A stretch of DNA of 64,000 nucleotides from Mangifera indica (GCF_011075055.1 NC_058148.1:14129969-14193968), one strand, 5' to 3'; shown: positions 1 through 13,798, numbered from the stretch's first letter. The notes: generated from the letters alone by a model not told the origin. Translations and numbers: made by a program.

Positions 1-37
1 TATCGCATCGGGTCCTATTTTATATTCATTGAAAATA

Positions 38-735
38 GGCCGAAGGACTATTTCTCATCCAAATTTAGGTATGTTTTGAAAGTTATACCCATAATACTTA
101 AAAAATTAAAATTTTAATTTATCTATTAAAAATCTTAGTTATAATTAAAGATAAAATAATTATTTAATAAAAACTTTTAAAAATATAAAATTTTATTCTT
201 TTGTCTCTCTCAGTTTAAAAACTTATAATTCCTCCCATCTGAAGTTTGAAAATCAAAATATTTTTTCAAGAGTTTATAAACCATCACCGGAGACAGTCGT
301 CTTCAACCGCAATAGCTCTCCCATCCAAGACGAAAACGATTGTCAAAGGTCTTAAACGAAGATGATGTGGCTATCTAAGACCTTTAACAGTTTGACGAAG
401 ACGATTTCGTTTTCGTTGGAGGAAATAGGCTTTGTCGTGGCTAAGATGTTATCGACAAGAAAAGTTAAGTCAGGAGAGAGAGCCAACGTGGTTGGAAATG
501 ACAAGCTCTTAAGGGGGATAATTTGATTTTTTAAACTTCACATAAGACGGATTGTGATATTTTTAAATTGACGGGGTAAAAGTAATAAAATTTTACTTTC
601 TTTTATTAAATAATTGTTTTACTTTTGATTATAACTGAGATTTTTAATAAATAAGTAAGACTTTTGGTTCGTCAAACCTCACAAATATAGCCTCGAGAAT
701 GCATCTAAACTTAGGTGGGATATAGTCCTTTGGCC
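38..735. mobile_element. Mutator-type MITE, copy A
   Basis: This 698-bp non-autonomous element has terminal inverted repeats. The left end reads ggccgaaggactatttctca and the right end, inverted, reads ggccaaaggactatatccca. The flanking 9-mers ttgaaaata and tataaaata match at 7 of 9 positions, which fits the 9-bp target duplication of Mutator-like elements. The interior is AT-rich near the ends and has a core rich in GACGA/CGTCTT words, like copies B and C. No coding capacity is visible. Confidence 0.7.
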
Positions 736-3573
736 TATAAAATAAAGCTGACCAGTATCTTACTTTAAACGATCTCAGATTTTGTCCTCCTACCCTGAGG
801 CATTTGATATTTCAGTAGTGCCTTACAGAATTTCCAGGTACAAAGTTGCTTCCTACTTCCAAACACCACTCAGTATATGGAAAATTTTGGGATCCATGGA
901 ACAAACTTGCAGGAATAATATCAGTAACCAACAATAATGAGCTCTATTCATGAATGGATCTTGCATCAACAACAATGTAATAATAAATGGCAGACAGAAT
1001 GTAATAATAGAATGGCAGACAGAATGAGCTGTCTTTGTTCACAGTGAACGCTCATATAGGAATATGCCGGGTAGGTATTAATTGCACAAGACTGATTTGT
1101 TATATCGTTTGGTTTGGATAATCTTTTATTACAATAAATAAAAAATCACTGCAAAACAAATAAACAAATGAAAGAAAACCCTTGGATGACCAGAGGGAGC
1201 ACTGAAAGACAATTGAAGAATGTAGGGTCAGTGATAATGTGGATTGGGTGGCCTTTCTGTTAGGGATTGAATTAAATCAAAATTAAAAAAAAAAAAAAAA
1301 AACATTGGCAAGGGTTTATGCTTCATCTTATTTCATACTTGTTTAGTTGCAATACAACTATGTGCAAGTATGATATGCAAGTACGATGATTACTAATTTA
1401 CGATATATTATCGTATGATTAAATAATTTTAATTTAATAATAAAATAACATTCGATGATACAATAACATCGTTATTGATATACAAACTGACATTTATTAT
1501 AAGTGGTCGTAAAGATTCAAGCTTCCAATTGAATTGAGAGGTAACTACTTTCAAAATCTTGTTTTCACAAAAGAGACAATCTAGGTGGGATATATCCTTA
1601 CAAAATTTTGACCAAGTTGCATCGTTAATGCGATGATGGTGGGGTGCTTTATTCAGACATTTTTAAGGTTCTGATGAATAACTTGTTTTGGTGAAGATTT
1701 GTCGGGCTAACTCCTGTCATGACAAGATTGTAAATAAAAATAATTCTTCTTTCACAAATAAAAGATCTGAATTTCAACAGTGGGTACTTACGTTTGAGAT
1801 TTGAAGTTCAATCCAACCAAAATTGCTTATAATATAAGTTGAAAACATTAATGTTAATGCTTTAAAAGTTATATAAAGATAATATGTGCACTCTTTTCTT
1901 ATAATTATAAGTTGAAAACATCAATCCTAATTCCAGGATCCGTAAACAATCTTTCGATATGACTCAATCTTTCATTTCAGTAACTTTTTTGAATAACAGT
2001 TTTCAATGGGATAAACTATATTGTAATTATACTGGATTAGGTTTTAGAATAGAAATTTAATCAATATGCATATTTATATTATCTATCTAAATCATAATGT
2101 TAAGTGTATTAATTTTATCTTTAATAATCATTCAAATTCGTCCATAAATTGATATTAAATTATTTAATTATATAATTTTATTATACCGAAAACAAAATTA
2201 ATGATAACCCGAGTCAAAAAATTTCGAACATATTTTACACAAAACCATCAAATATATATAGAACAAGTGTTACATATTATAATGTTAATTATATGGCCAT
2301 TAACATTTTCAAAATAGGTAGCTAAGAGATTAAATTATTGTTTGTACGATATAGACATAATCAACCTATATTATAGTTTAATGGCCCAACTTTGTCCTCT
2401 TATAATATTATGTAATCATCATTAAAAATTAAAGCACTCTATCTGAATTGCATTATGCTTTCTTTTCAAGGAGAACAAACAAAATCGATTTTAACTTTTG
2501 AATGGGAAAGAAGATATTCCTTATAATTGATGGTATAAAATATTATATATAGTCTCCTAGTCTTGCATAGTTTAATGTATAGAAATTAGGGCAAAAGCTG
2601 TGAATTCTGGTGACCCATGATCAAAATATAGTTTGAATCTAGCTATGAATAACTAGCAACAAAAAGGGGAAACCATGAAATCTGAGTAGACCATATAACT
2701 TAGCTGATTGTATATATAAAATTTAAAACAGCGGGGGGATCATGATGCGATTCTCAAAAGAAGCAAGAACAATATGTAGCATGGAAATAGTATTAGAAAA
2801 TTGGAGCTTTTGTCTACTGCCAAGGCACTTTGTATATTTTGACCAGGCCATAATCCTGTAAAAGAATGTAAAGTTTACATATACAGAGCTGAGATGAAGA
2901 TAAATTTTGTCTTGGTTTTATACCAAACATATGATCCCACTACCCACGTGTGATGCTTGAAAAAATTACAAAAACTTATAGCACCTGTCCCACATAAGAT
3001 CTTCCCAATATTATTTTATGAACGAAGGCATTCATAATATGCTTTTCTTTTTTCCAAAAACCAATGGACTCTTCTGCAAGATTCCCATCTCAACCATCCA
3101 TCCATGCAATCAATCCGTCATACAGCATTACTTAATCTCTCAACTCTTTCTATCCATGCAAGTGTTTTCGTTAAACCCATATACCCTTTAACATGGGCTC
3201 GATTCCAAATGAGAAGGGGAAATGAGCGAATTTGGCTTTACTACTAAATTAGAGAGGCAGCATCTCTGCCTAAAAAAAAAAAAACCTGGTGTGGACCCTT
3301 GAGGGCATTGAGTGATGTGTTGATGTGTCTTTGTGTCACGGATTGTTAAGAAAATTTATTATCATTCTTCGAGGTACTGCGCTGCATCCAGTTCTCACAG
3401 GTAAAATGTACGTACGTGAAAATTTAAGTAACTTTTCATGTAAATTATTGGCAAGAAAATTTTCTGAAAATTGTAGACTTATATTTGATCCAGGACGTCC
3501 CAAATTAAGTTTTATGTTTGTTTGCCCAATGTAAGTCATAAAAGTTTTTTTCCAGTGAGAAGGATTGATTGAT
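736..3573. other. gene-free AT-rich spacer
   Basis: No reading frame with coding character is visible on either strand. The stretch has short A runs (about 1286-1302 and 3270-3284) and a CACGTG core at about 2945. Around 1385-1500 lies an AT-rich segment resembling the dispersed AT-rich repeats listed elsewhere in the window. Short overlapping open frames on both strands near 3325-3540 look like chance. Confidence 0.5.
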
Positions 3574-4394
3574 GGCCAAAGGACTTATTCCCAACTGAGT
3601 TTTGATGTATTTTTAAAGTTACATTCATAAAATTTAAAAAATTTTAAATCTTATCTATAAGTCAATCGTGTTAAAATTTTTTGTTAGAAATAGGAGTAAA
3701 ATTATTATTTTACTAATATATTAAAAATATATAAAATTTATTATGTTTTTTTTTCAAAAATTTTAAAAACTAACAACTTCACCTTTACCTAAAGTTTTTT
3801 AATTTTTAAAAGTAATATTTTTCTCTCAAAATATAAAATTTATTTTTCAGACGCTCTCTGACCACCGACGATAATGTTTCAACCCACTATCTCTGACCAC
3901 CAAATCTTTACTCTCTAATGTAAAAAGATATAACGGAGTCGATGAAGTCAAGTCTTCATTGATTCTTCTAGAATTGACAAAGACTCGTTTTCGTTGTATC
4001 TCCTAGAAGCATTGGAGAGATGAAGGGTAATAAAGATTCATGAGTTGAAGCGTCACAGAGATGAAGGGTGGTTAGAGATTCGTAAATTGAAGCATCATCT
4101 CCAATGGTTGGAGAACGTATAAAAAAAAAACTCTTAGATTTTTTGAGAAAAAATATTATCCTTAAAAGTTAAAAAATTTTAGATATAGATGAAATTATTA
4201 CTTTATAAAACTTTGAGAAAAAAATATAATAAATTTTATTTTTTTAATATTATTAATAAAATAACGATTTTGCATCTACGTTTAACAAAAAATTTTAATA
4301 ATAATTAACTTATAAGTAAAATTTTAAGTTTTTTAAACTTCATTATATGACTGTAAAAACCGATCAAAATATGGGTGGGAATATTCCTTGGGCC
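3574..4394. mobile_element. Mutator-type MITE, copy B
   Basis: The element starts with ggccaaaggacttattccca and ends with the inverted counterpart ggcccaaggaatattcccac, giving 821 bp. The arms continue as long imperfect inverted repeats of AT-rich sequence around a core with GACGA-like words, as in copies A and C. The flanking 9-mers (ttgattgat and gtgatttga) match poorly unless one gap is allowed, so this insertion is probably older. No coding capacity is seen. Confidence 0.65.
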
Positions 4395-5639
4395 GTGATT
4401 TGATTAAATGTTTATAGTCCGACAAAGAGTACCTTCAATTTTTTTTAGGAGAATTTTTGTACTGTTTTCCCATTAATTTACTTTGGAGTTGGACAGTTGT
4501 AATCTTTAGTTACCTTATATAAATATTTGTGCATTAATATTCCATTATTTGTCTTTCAAATTGGATTCTTCAATTCAACCAATTACTTTACAATTAATTT
4601 CTTTCTATTAAGTACGTAAATGGATGATGAAGTATACATTACCTAGCTGGCTAGAAAGTATTTTAATGAATTTAATTTGATTTGAAATTTAAAAAATTAT
4701 TATTAAATAATAATGTTTTTTTAATTAACAAAAGTAAGACCACCAAGTACCAAGAACCTGAAAGCAACAAAATAATGAAAACTTCTCTTTTTTTTTTTTT
4801 TTCTATATATGAAAAACTTACAAGGTATTTATTCAATATAAATTACGCTAGCTCGGCATTTGTTGTCAAAGATTAATTCAATAACTTATCATCATAAGAA
4901 GGAAGTTGTGAACATTCATTTTGAGATTAAATGCACACTCATACATGGTTAATGCCCATTTGTATATAAGAGAAATGATGAAAAACTTGTCCAAGAGAGA
5001 TAGACAACTGTTCGTGAGTTGTCCCAAGAAACATTTAGGGATGTAAGAGGTGTTTGAGAGAGAATAAGTCAGAGCATGATATTATGAGCATGTATATGAT
5101 AGGTGAAAGCTATAGCTTGAGATAAATTAAGATAGGTTTGAGATTATGAGAAAACATATCTTAAAATGATGAATATAAGAATATGATTGAGAAATGAATT
5201 CATTCATATTTTTTGAGAGTAGGGTGATGGAATATAGAAATCTCATAGAACACAGACAGAACCTAATGATCCCTAGATTGCTTATATGGGACATAAAAAT
5301 CTTGAGATAGAGATAAACTTGAGTTGTTCATGAAAACATAACTTTCTCACTAATATGGAGATATGATTTTTAGAAGACTATTGTGATAGGACATTTGTAC
5401 TCATAAAGATGTGTTATACTCAAACAAAGGATGTGTCATTTGTCATATGCACTTATAGAAATGTGTGCACTCATAAATAAATTTTATGACAAAGAGTCCA
5501 CAGATGGACATTTAAAAAGATTTATCAGAATAAGTTCATACATATTGTGAACTACGATACTCAAAGAGATTTAATCACATGAGTAGAGTATCAAATCTTT
5601 ACTTCAGCTTAGTTCGATTGGTATAAAAATGAGAATATA
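4395..5639. other. spacer, possible decayed repeat
   Basis: No gene is visible. Part of this stretch (about 4900-5640) could be leftover sequence of the copia-type element whose pre-integrase motif lies just to the right. I could not read integrase or reverse-transcriptase motifs in it. Confidence 0.4.
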
Positions 5640-5795
5640 ATATAAAGAAAATTAAGTATGAACACTTTCACCACTATGACTAAAAACGAAATCAACAAAG
5701 TCATCAAAATAATGCAAGTTGTTAAAAATATTCCCTTTAAGAGTTTTATTACATGGATGCCCAAGACGTTTGTACCAAACAAGAATCACATAAAA
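5640..5795 (-). pseudogene. Ty1/copia Gag-pre-integrase fragment
   Basis: Read on the minus strand, this segment encodes V-W-Y-K-R-L-G-H-P followed by C-N-K-T-L-K-G. This is the hallmark W-x-K/R-R-L-G-H-P signature of the GAG-pre-integrase domain of copia polyproteins. The frame stays open for about 45 codons and ends at a TAA, and no integrase or RT follows. It is a short relic of a dead LTR retrotransposon. No LTRs were identified. Confidence 0.6.
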
Positions 5796-7350
5796 TTATT
5801 AAGAAACTTAATACAGTAATGGATGTAAACATTATACATTAGCCGAACCACGTAAATTTATCTTATTTTGTGTATATAATTTTGAATTTGAATTTCTTCC
5901 TTGCTTTCGTTTCCTAAAAATAAAATCAATATGAAACTTGAATCAAAAGTATTATGATAAATGAGGGGCAGAAACGGGAGAATCACTAACATCAAAGACA
6001 ATATGAAACATCAAACAACATTATTTATCAAAAGTATTATGATAAATAAGGGGCATATACTGGAAAATGGACCCCTCTCACAAAGGTGTCTCGCAAATAT
6101 GTATCAAACCATCAATCCTTATTTTCAGTGTCTTGTTATATCAATTGATCAAAGATTTGTATTATCATGGAAAAAAGAATTATTCTTTTTCTTATTTTCT
6201 TCCTAGTAATGGAAATTTTTGTATTATTATCCCACTGTCCTGCATCAGAAATCGAGAAATCTTGACCATTGTATAAAGCAACTATGCAGATTGATGAGTT
6301 GATTTATATATAATACATCAAATATCATGATCATCTTGTTTGTCTTCCACTTGAGACTTGTATTGGGATTAATCATCATTCTCCATCCACCTTAGATGTA
6401 CCTCAGTTATCCCTTATTTTCAATTCATGTCCACTAAAACTAATGGATTATTATTATTATTTAATTTTTGTAATATTACAATATAGGTCGAAGTCTATAA
6501 CATCAAAAGATCACAAGCTTACAGTAGCAAGCAAAACAAGTTGATTCAATTTTAATAAATTAATAATAATAATAATTAGAGGCTTAATTATCATAAATTT
6601 GGACCCCATATCCACGGCAGAGAAAGAAAAAGGTATTGGCCTCTTCTCTTGGCTTTATGTTGAGATCACAAATTAACCGTTAATCAAGATAGACTTAGAA
6701 ACACCAGTCAGTCAACCTTAAAAGCCAGAAACCATGTTGATCCCGATGAACTCCATTACATTATTTTATTTTAGCATGAGATGCATGCATGCAGTATCAT
6801 AAACATCTGTAACATCCAGTCTGTTCCATTTGTATTTCCCCATCACTGATTTTACCTAATACATCTTTGAACAAATTCAAGTAAATCCCAGATAGAAAAT
6901 TTGAACAGCATTTCCAGAATCTCACTGATTCCTACTCCTTTACTTAGTCAAATCTATGGATACAATATGAATTCCATTCAATGTGATCATGATTTAAATA
7001 AATAAATGATGATGATAATGATTGTACTGATGATAATAGAAAATGGCCATAGATTAATATTAGATTTAAGAAATAGTTGTTATGCAAATAGTGTCCAATA
7101 AAAGAAGAAATAAAAATGAGAGAGAAGAAGAAAAAGAGGAAGAAAAGCACCTCCATAGGGCCCATTATATGTCTTCTCAGTTAGACCCTAAGATGTGATT
7201 TTCATCTTTCTCTCCACTTTCACCTTCTTCTATTTTCCCATTAGGTACCTTTCGTTTTTATAATTTCTTACCAAAATTACCTGAAAAAAGGAGAATTTTT
7301 CAATTCCTACCCCTCTCTCTCTCTCTCTTTTTCTCACCAAAAATATAATC
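5796..7350. other. upstream spacer and promoter of the ALOG gene
   Basis: There is no coding region. The 5' leader of the following gene is pyrimidine-rich, with a (CT)n run at about 7312-7328 just before the start codon. Such CT/GA tracts are common in plant core promoters and leaders. The rest is AT-rich with no recognised element. Confidence 0.4.
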
Positions 7351-7908
7351 ATGTCTGCTGCTATTGCTAAAGATTCTGCTGAGGGCTCTTCACGATCGAC
7401 TAGCAACAACGTTAACGATCACAATCAGCAGAATCAGCACCCACAACAACCGCCGCCTCTGAGCCGATATGAGTCTCAGAAGCGGCGCGACTGGAACACT
7501 TTTGGGCAGTACTTGAAGAATCAACGACCTCCAGTTTCACTATCACAGTTTAACTGTAATCATGTGCTTGATTTTCTTAGGTATCTCGATCAGTTCGGGA
7601 AGACTAAGGTTCATCTTCATGGGTGTGTCTTTTTTGGACAACCCGACCCGCCTGCACCCTGTACTTGTCCTCTAAGGCAGGCCTGGGGGAGCCTTGATGC
7701 ACTCATCGGACGCCTCCGAGCTGCTTATGAGGAGCACGGTGGTTCTCCTGAAACAAACCCCTTTGGTAATGGAAGTATTCGGGTTTATTTGCGTGAAGTG
7801 AGAGAGTGCCAAGCTAAGGCTCGTGGGATTCCTTATAAGAAGAAAAAGAAGAAGAAGCCTCAATTCAAGGCCATCGACGAGGCTAGGTCTTCCAAACAAT
7901 CAGCTTAG
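7351..7908 (+). CDS. LSH: ALOG-domain protein (LIGHT-DEPENDENT SHORT HYPOCOTYLS family)
   Basis: This single-exon gene encodes 185 residues, the usual size of the family. Residues 1-37 form a low-complexity Ser/Asn/Gln/Pro leader. The ALOG domain runs from about 38 to 162 ([18 protein letters not shown] near its start). It includes the conserved zinc-ribbon-like insert with HLHGC and CTCP, followed by the RAAYEEHGG and [16 protein letters not shown] blocks. A run of seven lysines at about 164-170 is the nuclear localisation signal typical of the family. ALOG proteins are plant nuclear DNA-binding regulators that act in meristem and organ-boundary development and in light-dependent seedling growth. 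Domain identity is certain but the exact LSH number is not. Its position in the same block as PYL, RLK, DOG1 and CIPK genes recalls the Arabidopsis LSH9 neighbourhood. A possible AATAAA lies 20 nt past the stop. Confidence 0.95.
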   Translation: MSAAIAKDSAEGSSRSTSNNVNDHNQQNQHPQQPPPLSRYESQKRRDWNTFGQYLKNQRPPVSLSQFNCNHVLDFLRYLDQFGKTKVHLHGCVFFGQPDPPAPCTCPLRQAWGSLDALIGRLRAAYEEHGGSPETNPFGNGSIRVYLREVRECQAKARGIPYKKKKKKKPQFKAIDEARSSKQSA

Positions 7909-8266
7909 TAGAGCTTCGGCTTCTTCAAATAAATGGTAATTAATTTAATTTTCTTTACAAAATAACTATTTTTTATTCTTCATAGTCACCTATGTCTTTA
8001 TACAAATAGCAAAACATAATAGATTGACAAATTAATTGATCTCATCAAATTATTACCAAAAAAACATGAAATTTGAAACGCAAAATCCACACTTCAGTAA
8101 ATTGGGCATTAATAATCTAATAAAGACCCAATTTAGAATGTAAGCCTTATTATGTGGGAGGGGAAAGTTATGTGTTTTCATAAAACCCTAATCTTAGAAA
8201 ACAAAAACCCTAATCTTAGAGAAGTGAAGAAATGTGGTAGGTGAATATGGGTTTGACATGTTTTAC
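7909..8266. other. 3' flank of the ALOG gene
   Basis: AT-rich non-coding sequence that presumably contains the 3' UTR. It holds two short copies of an aaaccctaatcttaga phrase near 8185-8220. Nothing else is recognised. Confidence 0.4.
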
Positions 8267-9152
8267 TAAAGGTGTGCACGGCCTGATGTAGTACAGTTAC
8301 CAAACTTAGAAAAACAGTTTGAAAAATTTTCAAACTAAACCATACTAAAAAATTACGGTTTGAACCATAGTTATTAATATCCTATGATACATGATACATA
8401 TCATATGATATTGTATAATACGGATAAAAAATAATACGTATCATAAAGTGTATTGAATTAATATAATATAGTAAATGTATTTTATATTGTGATACATATC
8501 ATGAGATACGATACATATTACTGATATGGATCGATATTCTTTTTTAGAGAAAATAATAGTGTCGTACAGGTGTATATGAAAATTTTTAAATATTAAACGT
8601 GTTTATAATATTTTTCAAAATGATAATATGTCAATTATAATTTTTATTATTTTATTTTTTAAAAGATATATCTTATAATACGATATACGGTACATGATAT
8701 GAAAATTAAGTTTTTGATACACAATTCGATTACCATAATATAAACCTTTTAAAATCATATGTGTGTGTGTATACATATTTATTATTTAATAAAATTTATT
8801 AAGTTATAGTTTTCTAAAACATAATCTAAATACGTAATATAAATATGAAATATATATATATATACAATATATATGTAAAGAAAATGACAAAATAAATATA
8901 AAAAAAAGTTATATACCTAATTGTTTATTGAAAAATTTTGTCAAATATAGTTATATATTTGTATTTAAAAAAATACAATTTACAATTTGATTTGATTTGA
9001 AAATCACTCAAATCGTAAATCAAGCTAAAAAAAACAGTTTAAAAATATTCTGACTCAAACCAAACCATTTTACAAACTAAACCAAACCAAACAATAATTT
9101 TTAAATAGTTCGATTCAGTTTCACAGTTTAAACCGAAGTATACACACTCCTA
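8267..9152. mobile_element. hAT-like MITE, copy 1
   Basis: The ends taaaggtgtgcac and (inverted) taggagtgtgtatac resemble the TAGRGGTG-type termini of plant hAT elements. The flanking 8-mers tgttttac and tattttgc match at 6 of 8 positions, with only transitions, consistent with an aged 8-bp target duplication. Inside, subterminal AAACCAAACC/GGTTTG motifs repeat in both orientations, and the middle is a palindromic ATGATACATATCAT-like AT-rich stretch. There are no open reading frames. Confidence 0.6.
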
Positions 9153-11488
9153 TATTTTGCCCTACTTAATATTTGATGTCATTGATCACAGTGCAAGAAT
9201 ATATAGTCTCTCTCTCTCTCTCTCTAATCATGGAAGACGCTGTTTGTGGCTTCCTAATTAAATATTTGAATTGTTCACTTTTCTTTTGTTCTTTGCTCTT
9301 TTGTGATTCTTTGCGATTTTGTTCTCCCCATGACTGACCATGCATGTGATATATCATTCGTTTCATGTGAATTTTATACACATTGACGTGGAAACTAACA
9401 TTTATGTATTTTAGCATCATCATCTAGGACAACGTTTGCTTATAAAAATATATAGTTGCTCCACAATTATTGATTTCTTTTGTCTAGTGGAACAATGTTT
9501 ATATGAATCTTCTGTTTTTTTATTGCTTTGGTAGAATGAGAAGCATATATAATGAAAAGCACTATAGACTAGTAAACTTCTGACAATGGTGATGTTGCTT
9601 TGGCTGGTTCACATTCTGTGTTTGAATCTAAGCATATATGTGTGCGCATGTGGATCTATTTTGTTTAAATATGTCGATTCATATTCCAAATCAACTAATT
9701 TATCAAGTGAAAATTATAAATGCGCGTGAATAGTACCCCATTTCAGTTGGATTATGGCTCAAATGAACCAGTTTTTTGTTAAAAGAAGAAACCAAGGCCT
9801 TCGAGATTTCCAGGTCTTCGATGAGCATACGTCCTTTAAGTTCTTTGCAATGCTTCTTTATATACAAAAGCTTCAGCATTTGTCAAGACTAGCCAGTAAC
9901 TACGTGCATGCATCTCAATTATTTATCTCTATGATCGCCTCTTGTTGAACTACTTTGTCACTAGACATCCCACATGCCGACTGCTAGGTCATTCTTAGAG
10001 CAAATTCCATATATATATATATATATATATCCATGTAGCTAAAAGGGCAGCAAGAGGGAATTTAAATTCGCATTTTCTCTATGCTAAAATCTCCACCATG
10101 GTCTTTTTTTCTTAATGTAAACGTCTATTGTTGTTACTGTTTTTGTAAAACTGAAACTCCATATATCCATGGTCTTTTTTTGTCAAAATTTTTTAGAGTT
10201 TACCGAATAGAATAATCACATGTCAAGATTAAAAATAATATATGCAAATTTCTACACCTCTTGTCCATGTTCTTCCCGTTCCAATGAAGATACCAAGCCA
10301 TTAGGATTGCCTAGTATAGTTTGCTACTTTACTTCCTCTTTTGGTCGCTTTGTCTAATTTGTTAATTCCTTGGTTTAGAATAATTCTACAGTCAGTTTTC
10401 AGAACTACAAAGCCTAAGGAGAGAAAATTGTCAACAATACTTGAAGGATTTAATGGTTTTTCCAAATGTTTTCCTTCACCATTTTAAAGATATAAATAGA
10501 GCTTAAGCATTTCAGAGCGCATATAGACGATCTTTATTCCTAGACTTGCATGGTGATCACAGCATCCAATTGCCTGAAAAGTCATGCATGCATGCAGGCC
10601 TGTTAATTTCTTCTTTCCTCATCCTTTTTGTTATCAAAATTTTGTTCCTTTTGGATAAACTGACTTGAAATGATCAGTAACCCCTTTGTAAAAAGCAATT
10701 AGGAGCAATGTGTTGAATTGCATTTCATTTTTCTGATGTTGCTTCTCTTGAAATCATCTAAACTAAGGAATTTATTATTGCATACACTTGGAATATATTG
10801 AAGCTTTTGAAGGTAAGGTAAACTGTTTATTTTAGTAGGTTTCCTTTATTTTCGTGTGCTGATTAGATGCCCATAAGCTGTAGTTGACATCATACAAGAT
10901 ATTTGCCTCCTTCCCAAATTGTTGTTAGAATTTATACAAGAAAAAACAACGAAAAATTAAAAAGAGGAAAGATTTGTGCAAAAAAAATCGTGAGATTCTT
11001 CAAATCTACGATGAATTTTTAAGCAAATGTGATCAATCTTTACTAAAATTATAAAATGGTTAGTTAATTAGATATAAAATAGTTACTAAAATTACACTTT
11101 ACTAATTGATCACATATAGAAACAAATAATCAGTATATCCAATTTTAAATGGTTATTGCCCAACTTTAAGACCCAAAATTAAAAAAAAAAAGGTATATAA
11201 TATCCAATATCTCTTTTGTGTTTTGTCAATATATGATTTCTTTATAAGTGTCACATAAACATCTTGATTCAACTTTAAGACCCATTGTCAAGATATTGCT
11301 CACTTTGTGCACATAATCTATCATATTTTTGTTTTTAGAATTTGCAACTCAAAATGCGCCCTAAACCCTAAATACAAGATGTGTTTTAGCTGCAAAACCT
11401 AAAAACAAAATCATAATAAATTGTATATTCAAAGTAGACAATATATTGATAATGGGTCCGGTTGTTTGGATCAGGATGTTACAAATAG
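9153..11488. other. gene-free spacer
   Basis: Contains a (CT)n microsatellite at about 9208-9226 and an (AT)n run at about 10010-10030. Short open frames, for example 9754-9948 (+), lack coding character. I see no RNA gene or element boundary. Confidence 0.45.
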
Positions 11489-12258
11489 TAGAGGTGTTCA
11501 AAGCTAGATAACCGAACCAGTATGAAGGTTTTGTGAACTGAAACAAATTTTCGGTTTGAAAAAAAATTCGAACCAGTTTTTCGGTTTGAAAAAATTTTGA
11601 CCCGAAACCAAACTAATTCTATATAAAAATTAATTAATAACCGAACCGAATTTTCAATTACCCAATTTTTGTATTTTATATATAAAAATTTGCTTTCAAA
11701 ATATTTAATAAATTAAATTATTTCACTAATTTTTTTAATTTTTTTTAATAAATTGAATTGTTTCACCGAATTGTGTTATTTAATAAATTAAAATTTTGTT
11801 TTAAATTTTTTATCATGGACAATTTTATAGTGCAATTTTTAAAATTTGTTTTCACAATTTATTTTTGATAAATCATAAACAATTCTTACAATTGTTTAAA
11901 AAGAAAAGTGATGTTTAAACTAATTTCAAACCTAAAAGCCTTCATTAATTGAGATCATTTAATACTATACCCAAAAAAATACATGCATTTTCTTTGATAG
12001 TCAAACTTTTCATTTAATACTATTTGACTTTATTATTTTCATTTAATACTTATTTAATATGAAATGATTTTTTATTATTTATATAATTTACTGTTAGGGT
12101 AATTGGTTTTCAAATTCTAATAAACCAAAAATTGAACTAAAATTTAGTTTTATAATATTCTAAGTCGTTAACCGAATCGGTTTTTATGGTTATCCTACAA
12201 TTCAAAAGTTGGTTTATAGTTCATATATCGGTTTGGTAGGTAATTTTGAACATCTCTA
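11489..12258. mobile_element. hAT-like MITE, copy 2
   Basis: The element begins tagaggtgttcaaagc and ends ttttgaacatctcta, giving 13-bp-class imperfect terminal inverted repeats typical of hAT MITEs. The flanking 8-mers acaaatag and gtgaatag differ only by three transitions, which supports an old 8-bp target duplication. Subterminal regions are rich in AACCGAACC/CGGTTTG motifs. The element is 770 bp with no coding capacity. Confidence 0.65.
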
Positions 12259-13122
12259 GTGAATAGTATTAGAGTCACTCTACATATCTTTTTAAACAAT
12301 AATAAGATAAACTTTTTTAAGAATAACAAATCCTGTAAGAGGGGTGAGTGTGAAGTTTCTAAACAAATTTCACATAGACAAAACATAAAAAAAATATTAG
12401 GTATATATATATATCTCACATCACTTAAAAATACTAAAATAAAACTGATTAAATAATTTATGAGATTATCAAAACTTGTTTTCTGTTGTAAAGCTAAAAA
12501 ACAAAACCATAATGTGTGTATCTGAAGTAGACAAAATCTTACTAGTGAGTCAAGTAGTTAGGCCCAAAATGTTATATATTAGATAATATAATTATTTATT
12601 TATCTTTAATTTATTTATTTATCTCGAATTCAAACCCATAAACCTTTGATAATTCAACTTTAATGAGTATAAAAGACTATGTATATAATTATTAATAGTT
12701 GTATACTTCATATCAAAGGATATTTGTGACTTACAAATGTCAACTAATGGATATTCAATTGGATATTATATTATGTTTAATTTAAAATCACTTAATTACA
12801 TGATAATACATTATTTAAGTATTCAATTAAATATTCAAAATTGGATGCATATAGTTTTATTGTTACCTTTGGTTTGAGTCAGTTGACATTTGCCTTTGTG
12901 TTTTTTTTTTTTTTTTTTCATTTCACAATTTTCAGGGTTGATGGGAAGGATTAAGAAGGTGGAAGTGGTGTCTCTGCTTGATTATATGCATAGAGTTGGG
13001 TAGTGCTTGTTAATAATGAATAGTATTACAGCAAGGTGATGTTAGCCCACATATTTAGAAATACCAGTTTAATTACCACCTTGTAACTAGCTACTAAGTT
13101 TCTAGTTACATTTTATATACAC

Positions 13123-13170
<48 letters not shown>

Positions 13171-13798
13171 TAGCAACCATTGCTACATATGCTTAGCTTT
13201 GTAAGTACTTTGATTAATGTAGCAGCAAGATATGTTTCTCTTTCTACCCCATTTTGAATCTACTTCTCTCCGGTGCATGAAATTCACTGAAATAGGTGGC
13301 GTGATAGATATAAATGTAGGGCTTCTTCAGTCATGAGAATCAATCCTGGGTTTTTCTTCTTTGAGGATGATTTTGTAAGACTTAAAATTTAATAAAACTA
13401 TGTACAAAAATAAATAAATAAATCATCATGTGATTAAGTATTGGTTTATCATTAATTTTCAGTTGTTGTTTATATATAAAGTTACGCACATGACATTTCT
13501 TAAATTTATCATCTCAAGGTATGTGTCTTGTGTGAGTTTTGAAACAACCAAGGCCATATTTTAAGTTGCAATTTGACAAAAACTCTATTTATGAACTAAT
13601 AAAACTATATGATATGTCTTCATTTGATTAGATAATTATAAAATAATATCGATCAAATAATGATATATTATTTAAATATTTAATTAGATATTTAAAATTA
13701 GGTGTAGATGACATTGCTCTTTATGAACAGGTGACCGGAAATTCTTTTTTTAATAGAAAAGCTCTTTACTCCAAACATCCCAGTGCACAATAACTCTG
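12259..13798. other. gene-free spacer with AT-rich repeats
   Basis: Contains a T run (about 12901-12919), a long (AT)n microsatellite (about 13126-13167) and two related AT-rich repeat segments (about 12715-12850 and 13610-13715). The two segments share a phrase like tatttaa..ttcaattaaatattcaaaatt. No gene is visible. Confidence 0.45.
13126..13167. repeat. (AT)n microsatellite
   Basis: About twenty uninterrupted AT dinucleotides. This is a likely length-polymorphic marker with no other apparent role. Confidence 0.9.

Noticed and set aside
1561..1610. taggtgggatatatcctta resembling the Mutator MITE end
   Set aside because: No partner inverted repeat or target duplication nearby, so it is probably chance or an unsupported solo end.
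3325..3539. Overlapping open frames on both strands
   Set aside because: Mirror-image frames without motifs; likely chance in a gene-free stretch.
10010..10030. AT run considered as a TATA box
   Set aside because: A simple microsatellite with no gene downstream in the right distance.
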